DNA of 32,313 nucleotides from Myxococcales bacterium (GTDB lineage Bacteria > Myxococcota_A > Polyangia > Polyangiales > Polyangiaceae). Under the pieces are notes generated by a model that was not told the DNA's origin, made no database searches, and saw only the letters and a list, made by a program, of their open reading frames with translations. Both the position numbers and the translations under genes were made by a program. This document shows positions 14,371 through 20,799 of the stretch, piece after piece. How positions within the stretch are numbered: position 1 is the first letter of the stretch; every line of letters starts with the position of its first letter. The stretch spans positions 1-32,313 of the forward strand of contig JAJYCT010000018.1 of NCBI GenBank assembly GCA_021778125.1. Reading direction: 5' to 3'.

Positions 14371-15552
14371 ATGCGCGCGCGCGTTTCCCTGCCAGCCGTC
14401 TTTCGCGTGGCGCTGTTCTATGGAGTCGCCGGGTTCGGTGGCGGCTACTCGGTGCTCGCGCAGCTCCGGCGCGATCTGGTCGAGAAGCGCAACTGGCTCT
14501 CGAGCGAAGACTTCCTCGTGCTCGCCGAGCTCTCCAAGAGCCTCCCGGGGACCCCCGCGACGAACCTGCTGGCGCTGCTCGGCCAGCGCGTCGGGGGCGT
14601 ACGGGGAGGCGTCGTCGGGGCCGTGGCGTTCCTCCTGCCGAGCATGCTGGTGATGATCGTGTGCGGAGCGGCGTACTCGCTCTTCCGTCAGGCCGCCGGA
14701 CTCGCGACGTTCTTCGACGGCATGAACGCCGCCATGGTGGGCGTCGTCGGCGCCGTGACGATTGACCTCGGCCGCAGCGCGCTGCGCTCGCGGCGCGACG
14801 TCCTCCTCGCCCTCGCGTGCGCCGTCCTGCTCGCGACACGCGTCATGTCCGAGCCGGTCCTCGCCAGCGTCGCCGTGGCGATCGGCGCCATCCGCGGCGC
14901 GACCGCGCGCCACGCGGTTGCACCCGCCGCCACCCCGACGACGACGCAGACCCCCGAGCCCTCGAAAAGCGAGCGGCTGCACGCCGCGCTCGCTCCGCTC
15001 GTGCTGCCCGTTGCTCTGGCCGGGAGCCTCGGCACACTGGCCGGCCTCGTGCGCGTCTTCGTGCCCATCGGCGCCATGACGTTCGGCGGGGGCCTCGCGA
15101 TGATTCCGGCGATCGAGCACACCGTCGTGGTCGAGCAAGGATGGCTCGACCCGAAGGCGTTCGCCGATGCGATCGCGCTCGGCCAGATCACGCCCGGGCC
15201 GGTCGCCATCTGCGCCACGTTCATCGGGTATCGCGTAGCAGGGGTCGTCGGGGCGCTCGCCGCCACGGTCGCGATGTTCGGGCCGGCTACCGCGCTCGCG
15301 CTCGCCGCGGGGCACTCGGTCGAGCGCTTCCGTGCGAGCCCCATCATCGAGGGGATGCTTCGCATGCTGGCTCCGGCGGTCATCGGCATGCTGGCAGCGG
15401 CGACGTTCAGCCTTGGGCGCGCAGCTGTCGGCGTTCCGCTCGACGTCGGGCTGGCCGTGGTCGCGCTGGCCCTCCTCGTGTGGCGCCCCGTGAGCCCGCT
15501 CTGGCTGCTCGTCGGCGGCGGCGTGGTGAGGCTCGTTGCGCTACGCCTCTGA
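14371..15552 (+). CDS. chrA: ChrA-family (CHR) chromate ion transporter
   Basis: A 393-residue bidomain CHR transporter of the inner membrane; characterised members export chromate. Both halves show the family repeat. The first has VAGFGGGYSVLAQL, the ELSKSLPGTPATNLLALLGQ segment and the AFLLPSMLVM helix. The second has GAMTFGGGLAMIPAIEHTVV, then IALGQITPGPVAICATFIGY. About ten hydrophobic helices are visible, and a Thr/Pro/Ser-rich linker near residue 190 separates the halves. It follows the response-regulator gene by 8 bp with no promoter between, so it is probably part of the sensor operon. Sulfate and chromate are structural analogues and the next genes handle sulfur; a role with another oxyanion is possible. 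Confidence 0.88.
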   Translation: MRARVSLPAVFRVALFYGVAGFGGGYSVLAQLRRDLVEKRNWLSSEDFLVLAELSKSLPGTPATNLLALLGQRVGGVRGGVVGAVAFLLPSMLVMIVCGAAYSLFRQAAGLATFFDGMNAAMVGVVGAVTIDLGRSALRSRRDVLLALACAVLLATRVMSEPVLASVAVAIGAIRGATARHAVAPAATPTTTQTPEPSKSERLHAALAPLVLPVALAGSLGTLAGLVRVFVPIGAMTFGGGLAMIPAIEHTVVVEQGWLDPKAFADAIALGQITPGPVAICATFIGYRVAGVVGALAATVAMFGPATALALAAGHSVERFRASPIIEGMLRMLAPAVIGMLAAATFSLGRAAVGVPLDVGLAVVALALLVWRPVSPLWLLVGGGVVRLVALRL

Positions 15553-15553
15553 C

Positions 15554-15582
15554 GAACCTTTCCGGCCCGACCTGGCTCCCAC
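15554..15582 (+). promoter_or_regulatory. Two-block promoter P1 (ECF-type) of the rhodanese lipoprotein
   Basis: GAACC (15554-15558), 15-nt spacer, GGCTCCCAC (15574-15582), then 6 nt to the ATG at 15589, which has no Shine-Dalgarno. One of six copies in the window, all before sulfur-related genes. Confidence 0.65.
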
Positions 15583-15588
15583 TCTGCC

Positions 15589-16104
15589 ATGAACCCCGCG
15601 GATCCGTCGCACGCAACAAGCGCCACGCACCTTGGACGACGCGCCTTCGTGGGCGCCTTGGGCGCCGCCGCGCTCGTCGCCTGCCAGCGCTCGTCCCCCT
15701 CCGGCGGGACCACGGGCGCTGCCGAAGCACCGGCCACGCCGCGCGCCCCCCTCCTTCCTCCGGCGGATCTCAACGCGCGCCTCGCCGACGTGCGATCGGG
15801 CAAGGTGGTCGTGCTGCACGTCGGGCCGGAGTACCTCTGGCAGAAGGGGCACGTCCCCGGCTCCCGGTGGGTCGGCGAGGCGGGAACCGACGAGGGCCTC
15901 GCCGCGCTCGAGGCAGCCCTGAAGGCCGTCCCAGCCGACACCGAGGTCGTTGCCTACTGCGGATGCTGCCCGGTGAGCCACTGCCCCAACATCCACGCCG
16001 CCCGCCGCGCGCTTGGCCCGCGCGCAAAGGCCTCGTTCCTGGACCTGCCCACGAACTTCCGCACCGACTGGATGGACAGGGGCTTCCCGGTCGACAGAGC
16101 CTGA
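15589..16104 (+). CDS. Rhodanese-like lipoprotein with CGCCPVSHCPN active site
   Basis: A 171-residue exported rhodanese-fold protein. The N-terminus contains a twin Arg (GRRAFVGALGAAALVAC) and lipobox LVAC (Cys 32), so it is probably a Tat-exported lipoprotein. The rhodanese domain (~58-171) has EYLWQKGHVPGSRWVGEAG and the active-site loop YCGCCPVSHCPN, with C124, C126, C127 and C132. This is a four-Cys version of the single-Cys loop of classic sulfurtransferases, and similar CGCCP...CPN loops occur in other periplasmic rhodaneses. It would handle sulfane sulfur or a metal/thiol relay outside the inner membrane. It is preceded by promoter P1 right after chrA and converges with the DUF6132 gene (12-bp gap). 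Confidence 0.86.
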   Translation: MNPADPSHATSATHLGRRAFVGALGAAALVACQRSSPSGGTTGAAEAPATPRAPLLPPADLNARLADVRSGKVVVLHVGPEYLWQKGHVPGSRWVGEAGTDEGLAALEAALKAVPADTEVVAYCGCCPVSHCPNIHAARRALGPRAKASFLDLPTNFRTDWMDRGFPVDRA

Positions 16105-16116
16105 GAGCGCGGCTGC

Positions 16117-16284
16117 TCAGTGCAGCCCGCCCGAGAGCATGAGTCCCATCACCGCTCCGTAGATCGTCGCGATGTACGGGTTGGACGTGATCGCGCAGGT
16201 GCCCGTGCGGCACCCGACGACGCGCTGATACGCGAGCCCCACGGCGGCCCCGAGCGTCACCGACAGGATGGTCTTGATCGTCAT
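16117..16284 (-). CDS. DUF6132-like small membrane protein
   Basis: A 55-residue protein starting MTIKTILSVTLGAAVGLAYQ. A Gly/Ala-rich first helix is followed by the loop VVGCRTGTCAITSNPYIAT with two cysteines (C25, C30), and by a second hydrophobic helix IYGAVMGLMLSGG. This GC-x4-C-x-ITSNP loop between two short helices is the signature I associate with DUF6132/YtxH-like small membrane proteins that travel with rhodanese and TauE genes. An in-frame ORF extends 96 nt upstream, but it would cover the divergent promoters P2/P3. The ATG at 16284 follows promoter P3 by 5 nt and has no ribosome site. Its role is probably in membrane sulfur-compound handling, unproven. Confidence 0.8.
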   Translation of the reverse strand: MTIKTILSVTLGAAVGLAYQRVVGCRTGTCAITSNPYIATIYGAVMGLMLSGGLH

Positions 16285-16289
16285 GGCGC

Positions 16290-16318
16290 GTTGGAGCCTC
16301 GTCCGCACCGACGGGTTC
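16290..16318 (-). promoter_or_regulatory. Two-block promoter P3 (ECF-type) of the DUF6132 gene
   Basis: On the minus strand GAACC (16318-16314), 15-nt spacer, GGCTCCAAC (16298-16290), then 5 nt to the ATG at 16284. It stands back to back with P2 in a 98-bp divergent region. Confidence 0.65.
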
Positions 16319-16352
16319 AGCCCGCCCCGGCGGCGAAGGCGCGGCCGGGCTC

Positions 16353-16381
16353 GAATCCTCGGGTCCACGCCGGGCTCCAAC
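16353..16381 (+). promoter_or_regulatory. Two-block promoter P2 (ECF-type) of the TauE-rhodanese operon
   Basis: GAATC (16353-16357), 15-nt spacer, GGCTCCAAC (16373-16381), then one base before ATG 16383. The -35-like block differs from the other copies at one base. With so short a gap, translation may begin at the next in-frame ATG, 16395. Confidence 0.6.
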
Positions 16382-16382
16382 C

Positions 16383-17255
16383 ATGACGAGCCGCATGCAC
16401 CTCGCCCTCGCCGTCGTCCTCTCGGTCGCCATCGGGCTGTCGCTCGGCTTCCTGGGCGGCGGCGGGTCGATCCTCACGGTACCGATCCTGGTCTACGTGC
16501 TCGGGCTCGACGCGAAGCCCGCGATCGCCATGTCGCTGCTCGTCGTCGGTATCGCGAGCCTCGCCGCGCTCGTTCCGCACGCCCTGGCGCAACGCGTGCG
16601 GTTCGGGACCGGCGGCGCCTTCGGCCTCGCCTCCATGGCGACCGCGTTCCTGGGTGGACGGGTCGCGCACGCGATCCCGTCCGGGGTGCTCCTCCTCGCC
16701 TTCGCCGGGACCATGCTGGTGACTGCGCTGGCGATGCTGCGTGGGCGTCCCAGGGCCGCAGGCGAGCCGGCGCAGCCGAGATGGGGCCGCGTGGCGGTGT
16801 CCGGCGCGGGCATCGGCCTGCTCACGGGGATCCTGGGGGCCGGCGGGGGCTTCCTCATCGTCCCGGCGCTCGTCCTGTTCTGCGGGATGGACATCGTGAC
16901 GTCGGTCGCGACGTCGCTCTTCGTCATCGCCATGAACTCCTTCGCAGGCTTCGCGGGCTACCTCGGCACCGTCTCCGTCGATCTGCGCGTCGCCGGCTTG
17001 ATGTCGGCGGCCGCCGTGGGCGGTAGCCTCCTCGGCGCGCGCTGGGCCGGCCGGGTGCGCCCCGCGGCGCTGCGGCGTGGGTTCGCCCGGTTCGTCCTCG
17101 CGATGGGCGTATTCATGGTGGGGCGCCAGACCTCGATCACGATCGGAGCGATCGCGCTCGTGATCGCGCTGACGGCGGCCTGGATGTTTCCGCGGAGCAC
17201 GCCTGCCACCCTGCACCACCCCCTGCACCACACGAGGACCGGAGCCAAGACATGA
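16383..17255 (+). CDS. TauE/SafE-family (TSUP) sulfite/organosulfonate exporter
   Basis: A ~290-residue inner-membrane anion exporter of the TSUP family (eight or more hydrophobic segments). Both half-repeats show the glycine motif: GFLGGGGSILTVPILVYVLG near residue 22 and GILGAGGGFLIVPALVLFCG near 147, followed in each half by TS(V)ATSLFVIAMNS-type helices. Family members move sulfite, sulfoacetate, taurine-derived or thiosulfate-like anions. It starts at ATG 16383, or possibly ATG 16395 (MHLALAVVLSVAIGL), which fits the position of promoter P2 better. Its stop overlaps the rhodanese start (ATGA), so exporter and sulfurtransferase are made together, as in known persulfide-detoxification operons. 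Confidence 0.88.
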   Translation: MTSRMHLALAVVLSVAIGLSLGFLGGGGSILTVPILVYVLGLDAKPAIAMSLLVVGIASLAALVPHALAQRVRFGTGGAFGLASMATAFLGGRVAHAIPSGVLLLAFAGTMLVTALAMLRGRPRAAGEPAQPRWGRVAVSGAGIGLLTGILGAGGGFLIVPALVLFCGMDIVTSVATSLFVIAMNSFAGFAGYLGTVSVDLRVAGLMSAAAVGGSLLGARWAGRVRPAALRRGFARFVLAMGVFMVGRQTSITIGAIALVIALTAAWMFPRSTPATLHHPLHHTRTGAKT

Positions 17256-17605
17256 ACGAGGCCCTCTACGCGCACAGTCAGTTCACCGCCGAAGGCGTCC
17301 GCGACGTCGATCCGTCGACCGTCCACACCCACCGCGGTGATGTGCGCCTCGTCGACGTACGCGAGCCCGCGGAGTTCACGGGGGACCTGGGCCACATTGC
17401 GGGCGCGTCGCTGGCGCCTCTGTCGACGGTCGTCGCACACGCGGCGACGTGGAGCCGCGACGAGCACTACGTCGTCGTGTGCCGCTCCGGACGCAGATCC
17501 GCGGCCGCAGCGAGACAGCTCGCAGCCCTGGGGTTCGGGCGCGTGCTCAACCTGCGCGGCGGGATGCTAGCCTGGACGCAAGCCGGGCTGCCGGTCGAGC
17601 GCTGA
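17252..17605 (+). CDS. Cytoplasmic single-domain rhodanese (sulfurtransferase)
   Basis: A 117-residue rhodanese, the usual length of single-domain (GlpE/PspE-type) enzymes. The landmarks are VRLVDVREPAEFTGDLGHIA with a GHI.GA segment, the active-site loop VVCRSGRRSAAAA with catalytic C77, and the C-terminal NLRGGMLAWTQAGLPV. It transfers sulfane sulfur from thiosulfate or persulfides to thiols or cyanide. No signal peptide, so cytoplasmic. The ATGA overlap with the TauE-type exporter gives translational coupling. The basic loop residues (CRSGRR) favour anionic sulfur donors such as thiosulfate. Confidence 0.93.
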   Translation: MNEALYAHSQFTAEGVRDVDPSTVHTHRGDVRLVDVREPAEFTGDLGHIAGASLAPLSTVVAHAATWSRDEHYVVVCRSGRRSAAAARQLAALGFGRVLNLRGGMLAWTQAGLPVER

Positions 17606-17608
17606 GTC

Positions 17609-17638
17609 GAACCCTTCCGGACCACCCCGATCTCAGAC
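17609..17638 (+). promoter_or_regulatory. Two-block promoter P6 (ECF-type, degenerate -10) of the thioredoxin-like gene
   Basis: GAACC (17609-17613) in the extended context CGAACCCTTCC shared with P5, 16-nt spacer, ATCTCAGAC (17630-17638), then 7 nt to ATG 17646. The downstream block keeps CTC and AC but has lost the leading GG. It is the weakest of the six. Confidence 0.5.
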
Positions 17639-17645
17639 ATTCAAG

Positions 17646-18176
17646 ATGCGAACCTCCTTTCTAGCCACGCCGAGGCGCCGCACGTGGTGGATGCTTGCCG
17701 CGGTTGCCTCGCTGGGCGCGGTCGACGCCGGGATGGCGTGGCACGATCGGACGAAGGCGACCGCCTGCGCGAGCTCGGACCATGCGGCGTGCGGCCTGCC
17801 CAAGTCGCCACCGCGAGCCGGCGGTGCCCCCGGCGATGGCGAGGTTCCCGCCGGGCCGGCGGTCCTTGAGTTCACGAGCGAAGGCTGCGCCGCGTGCCGC
17901 CGCATGGAGCCCGTGTTGCGCGACGCGCGCGAGCAGTGCGCGGCCGCGGGCGCCCACGTCACATCCCTCGACGTGGACTCCACGGCCGGCGGTGCCCTGG
18001 CGGCGCACTCGAACGTCACCGCGACGCCCACGCTGATCCTGCTCGACGCCGAGCACCGGGAAGTCGGGCGGCTGGTCGGCGTTCACTCCGTGGCCGACGT
18101 CCGTCGCGGCATCGAACTCGCCTACGGCGTCGCGTGCGCCGCGGAAATCCCCGCGCCGCGCGGGTCGGGTGGCTGA
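17646..18176 (+). CDS. Exported thioredoxin-like protein with CAAC active site
   Basis: A 176-residue protein anchored or exported by an N-terminal hydrophobic segment after a basic start (MRTSFLATPRRRTWWMLAAV). The Cys-bearing linker (~40-70) is followed by a thioredoxin fold with LEFTSEGCAACRRMEPVL (C81-A-A-C84), a central strand (VTSLDVDST), the cis-Pro loop VTATPTLILLD (P128) and GVHSVADVRRGI. The redox pair and cis-Pro are intact, so it should exchange thiols or disulfides in the periplasm. It lies after the TauE-rhodanese pair behind its own promoter-like element P6 and converges with the DUF302 gene. A role in reducing persulfides carried by the exported rhodanese is plausible but inferred. 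Confidence 0.88.
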   Translation: MRTSFLATPRRRTWWMLAAVASLGAVDAGMAWHDRTKATACASSDHAACGLPKSPPRAGGAPGDGEVPAGPAVLEFTSEGCAACRRMEPVLRDAREQCAAAGAHVTSLDVDSTAGGALAAHSNVTATPTLILLDAEHREVGRLVGVHSVADVRRGIELAYGVACAAEIPAPRGSGG

Positions 18177-18220
18177 TCCCGCGGGCCCCATCTCTCCGTC
18201 TCCGCCCGCTCCAAACGAAT

Positions 18221-18253
18221 GAGCCCACCCGCGCCGGGTGGCGCGTCGGGCTC
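18221..18253. terminator. Bidirectional hairpin between convergent thioredoxin-like and DUF302 genes
   Basis: An inner stem CACCCG-cgc-CGGGTG (18226-18240) is enclosed by GAGCCC (18221-18226, sharing one base) and GGGCTC (18248-18253). No T-run follows on either strand, so if it terminates transcription it is not a classic intrinsic terminator. The position between two converging genes fits. Confidence 0.35.
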
Positions 18254-18279
18254 GTCATCGTCGGCCTTCGCCGCCTGGA

Positions 18280-18666
18280 TCAGGCGAGCTTCTCGAGCAC
18301 ACGGGCCAGCTTCTCCCTCACGGTTCCCGCGACCTCGGCCAGGCGAGGATCGCTGGCGGCGACCGTCTGCATCGGATCGATGGCCATGACGGTCGCGTGC
18401 CCGTCGTCGCCCTCGTAGACGACCACGTTGCACGGCAAGAGGAGCCCGACGTCGAGGGAGACCGACAGCGCCTTGTGAGCGAAGGTCGGGTTGCACGCAC
18501 CCAGGATCTTGTACCGACGGAAGTCGACGTCGAGCTTCTTCTTCAGCGTCTGCGAGATGTCGATCTCGGTAAGCACGCCGAAGCCCTCGGCCTTGAGCAG
18601 GTCGGGCAGCTTGGCGAGCGCGTCGTCATAGGTCGACGAGAGGTTCTTCTTGAGCATGGCAGTCAT
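18280..18666 (-). CDS. DUF302-family protein
   Basis: A 128-residue DUF302 protein, starting MTAMLKKNLSSTYDDALAKL. The family's core is visible in order: a Y.eal..l...L...GF.vlteIDi segment (LLKAEGFGVLTEIDISQTLK), YKILGACNPTFAHKAL with the conserved Cys in GACNP, and LLPCNVVVYEGDDGHATVMA followed by IDP. DUF302 proteins form small dimeric beta domains of unknown biochemical role and often sit beside rhodaneses, TauE exporters and sulfur oxidation genes. No export signal. It is preceded by promoter P4, 4 nt before the ATG, with no ribosome site. An ATG 9 nt downstream is an alternative start. Confidence 0.9.
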   Translation of the reverse strand: MTAMLKKNLSSTYDDALAKLPDLLKAEGFGVLTEIDISQTLKKKLDVDFRRYKILGACNPTFAHKALSVSLDVGLLLPCNVVVYEGDDGHATVMAIDPMQTVAASDPRLAEVAGTVREKLARVLEKLA

Positions 18667-18670
18667 GCTA

Positions 18671-18699
18671 GTCGGAGCCACGCCCGGCGCGACAGGTTC
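18671..18699 (-). promoter_or_regulatory. Two-block promoter P4 (ECF-type) of the DUF302 gene
   Basis: On the minus strand GAACC (18699-18695), 15-nt spacer, GGCTCCGAC (18679-18671), then 4 nt to the ATG at 18666. Confidence 0.65.
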
Positions 18700-18728
18700 G
18701 CGGCAAACCGTCGAGCTGTGAGGCGACG

Positions 18729-19715
18729 TCAGCGGATGGCGCCGAGCACGACCGCCGTGAGCGAGCCCGCTGCCACGACGAGCCACAGCGCGACTCCGTG
18801 CGCCAGCGCCCGCGGCCCGACGGCGCGCAGCGCGGTGCGCGTGAGGCCCGCGCCCACGAGAAAGAGCGTGACCGACATCGCGTGGCGAGCCAGGTCCCCC
18901 ACGCGCTGTCCGAGCGGCCGCAAGGCGGGCAGAAACGTCACGACCGCGGCGGCGAGGAGGAAGCCCGCGATGAACCAGGGGCGCGCCGGGCGCGCCCCGG
19001 ACGGCTCGCCCTCGGCCGGCCGGCGTCCGAACGTCCGCGCCACGACGAGGGTCACCGGGACGATCCACAGGGCACGGGCCAGCTTCACCGTCGTGGCGAC
19101 CTCGAGCGCGCGCGCCCCGTAGGACATCGCGGCCCCCACGACCGAACTCGTGTCGTGGATCGCGAGCGCCGCCCAGAGGCCGAAGCTCCGCTCGCCGAGC
19201 CCGAAGGCGTGGCCCACGAGAGGGAAGGCGAAGAGCGCGCACGCGTTGAGCAGGAACACCGTCGCGAGCGCGACCGTCACCTCGTGGTCCCGCGCTCGCA
19301 CCGCGGGCGCGACGGCGGCGATCGCGCTGCCGCCGCAGATCGCCGTGCCCACGGAGATGAGCAGCCCCGTACGCAGCTCCACGCGCAAGACGCGCGCGAG
19401 CAGGAGGCCCAGGCCGAGCGCAAGCGTGATGCTCGCCGCGGTATACCCGACGCCCTGGAGCCCCGCGCGCGCGACCACACGCAGGTCCATGGCCGCCCCG
19501 AGACCGACCACGGACGCCGTGAGCAGGCGGTGCGCAAGCTTGCGCGTCGTCAGCGCGAAGGGGTTTCCGAACGCGAGGCCGACCAGGGCCCCCAGCACGA
19601 GCGCCGGCCCGGGAGAGCCCCACGGGGACGCGGCGACCACCGCGCCCAGCGGAACGAGCACGTGCGCCGGGCCAATCTTCGTCCGGGACGTGACGGGAGC
19701 AGCGGTCGTCGACAT
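18729..19715 (-). CDS. YeiH/UPF0324-type putative sulfate exporter
   Basis: A 328-residue inner-membrane protein with about ten hydrophobic helices. The family blocks are LVLGALVGLAFGNPF, RKLAHRLLTASVVGLGAAMD, SVGTAICGGSAIAAVAPAV and WAALAIHDTSSVVGAAMSYG, followed by late helices with LFLVGAGLTRTALRAVG. This is the conserved hypothetical 698 family (YeiH), annotated as putative sulfate exporters; the substrate is not firmly proven. The ATG at 19715 (MSTTAAPVTS) is preferred, since longer in-frame extensions run through the LysR operator region. It is divergent from a LysR gene with a 106-bp gap holding two LysR boxes, the same arrangement as yeiE-yeiH in enteric bacteria. It lacks the two-block promoter of its neighbours. 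Confidence 0.9.
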   Translation of the reverse strand: MSTTAAPVTSRTKIGPAHVLVPLGAVVAASPWGSPGPALVLGALVGLAFGNPFALTTRKLAHRLLTASVVGLGAAMDLRVVARAGLQGVGYTAASITLALGLGLLLARVLRVELRTGLLISVGTAICGGSAIAAVAPAVRARDHEVTVALATVFLLNACALFAFPLVGHAFGLGERSFGLWAALAIHDTSSVVGAAMSYGARALEVATTVKLARALWIVPVTLVVARTFGRRPAEGEPSGARPARPWFIAGFLLAAAVVTFLPALRPLGQRVGDLARHAMSVTLFLVGAGLTRTALRAVGPRALAHGVALWLVVAAGSLTAVVLGAIR

Positions 19716-19750
19716 GGCCCCAGCGTGCGACAGGACCATCGGATGCGCAA

Positions 19751-19785
19751 ATCGTCCTTGCCGATGGGACATCAGTCTCGCTGAT
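19751..19785. promoter_or_regulatory. Two tandem T-N11-A LysR boxes between yeiH-type gene and lysR
   Basis: Box 1 is ATCG-N7-CGAT (19751-19765) with T19752 and A19764. Box 2 is CATCAG-N5-CTGATG (19770-19786) with T19772 and A19784. Both satisfy T-N11-A inside a dyad, and their centres are 20 bp apart, about two helical turns. This is the usual recognition-site plus activation-site layout for a LysR tetramer. Confidence 0.65.
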
Positions 19786-19821
19786 GACGTGGGGCTCTCG
19801 TCCAAGCTACCTTGGGCCCCG

Positions 19822-20721
19822 GTGAGCGCGATCGATCCCGCCCTGCTTCCCGCGTTCCTCGCGGTCATGGACAGCGGTCGCATCTCGTCCGCCGCGAAGA
19901 TCGTCCACCTCTCGCAACCGGCGGTGACCGCGCAGATCCGCAAGCTCGAGGCGGCGCTCGCCACGCCCCTCTTCGTCCGCTCGGCCCGCGGCGTCGCGCC
20001 GACGCCCGCGGCCGAGCGGCTGAGCGTCTACGCGCGTCGGGTGCGGCGAGCGCTCGAGGAGGCCGCGGCGACGGTGAATGCCGGGGAGGAACCGCTGGGA
20101 GAGCTCGAGCTGACGGCGAGCACGACCATCGCCGCCCACGTGTTGCCCTCGGTGCTGGCGAGGTTCCGGAGCGAGCATCCCTCTCTCCCCGTGCGCATCG
20201 AGGTCGCGAACACCGAGGACGCGCTCGACGCCCTCAAGAGCGGACGGCTGCCGCTCGGGCTCGTCGAAGGGCACGCGCGAGCGGCGGGCGTGCGCCTGCA
20301 GGCGTTCGTCGACGACGAGGTCGTCCCCGTGATCGGACGAGGCGCGCCGTTCCGGCTCCGCACGCTGCGCGCGCTCGCCGGCGTCCCGATCCTCTGGCGC
20401 GAGCCCGGCTCGGGCACGCGCTCGGTGCTCGAGGGGCCGCTGCGCCGGGCCGGCATCCGCCGGAGGCCCGGACCGCTCGACCTCGAACTGGCGAGCACGG
20501 AGGCCATCCTCGGGGCGGTGGTCGCGGGCCTGGGCGTGGCTTTCCTGTCGCGGTGGTCGATCCAGACGCACCTCGCCGCCGGCGCCGTGCAACTCCTGCC
20601 GGATCTCGACTTCGTCGTGCGTCGCACCTTTCACTGGGCGCTGCCCGCCGGAGGGCTGCGGGGCGCCGCCGCGCGCTTCCACGCGTTCGCGCAGCGCTCC
20701 CCGCCCGTGGCCGTTCAATGA
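19822..20721 (+). CDS. LysR-family transcriptional regulator
   Basis: A 299-residue LTTR. The N-terminal winged HTH is ALLPAFLAVMDSGRISSAAK with IVHLSQPAVTAQIRKLEAAL (residues ~5-62), then the linker helix. The effector domain starts near residue 92 (GELELTASTTIAAHVLPSVL). The second effector-domain half has PILWREPGSGTRSVLEGPL, a segment shared with CysB/CbbR/YeiE-like regulators. The GTG at 19822 is the natural start, giving the usual short lead before the HTH. It diverges from the YeiH-type exporter with two LysR boxes between, so it very likely regulates that gene and itself. The effector is unknown; a sulfur anion is the obvious guess from context. Confidence 0.93.
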   Translation: MSAIDPALLPAFLAVMDSGRISSAAKIVHLSQPAVTAQIRKLEAALATPLFVRSARGVAPTPAAERLSVYARRVRRALEEAAATVNAGEEPLGELELTASTTIAAHVLPSVLARFRSEHPSLPVRIEVANTEDALDALKSGRLPLGLVEGHARAAGVRLQAFVDDEVVPVIGRGAPFRLRTLRALAGVPILWREPGSGTRSVLEGPLRRAGIRRRPGPLDLELASTEAILGAVVAGLGVAFLSRWSIQTHLAAGAVQLLPDLDFVVRRTFHWALPAGGLRGAAARFHAFAQRSPPVAVQ

Positions 20722-20742
20722 CCCCCCGCTCTCCGCCAGCCC

Positions 20743-20774
20743 GGGAAATTCTCCGGGCTCCCGGAGATTCTCCC
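20743..20774. promoter_or_regulatory. Conserved quasi-palindrome, copy B (convergent gap lysR/SPFH)
   Basis: GGGAAATTCTCC, 8-nt spacer, GGAGATTCTCCC. The centre can also form an RNA hairpin (TCTCCGG-GCTC-CCGGAGA, 20750-20767... with one extra pair at the base), so this copy may double as a terminator for the two converging genes. It has no promoter-like sequence beside it. Confidence 0.55.
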
Positions 20775-20799
20775 GCTCGCCCGTGGGGACGAGCGCCCG

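Noticed and set aside
16290-16381. 9-bp inverted repeat GTTGGAGCC ... GGCTCCAAC spanning the DUF6132/TauE divergent region, at first read as an operator.
   Set aside because: The two arms are the downstream blocks of promoters P3 and P2 standing back to back. Their symmetry is explained by the shared promoter element.
16341-16381. GGGCTCGAATCC looks like a tRNA T-loop.
   Set aside because: The flanking bases do not form a T stem, and there is no acceptor stem or anticodon arm within reach. It is part of promoter P2.
20743-20774. Copy B of the palindrome interpreted purely as an intrinsic terminator.
   Set aside because: No T-run on either side, and the same sequence recurs in promoter regions. 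A terminator role may be secondary.
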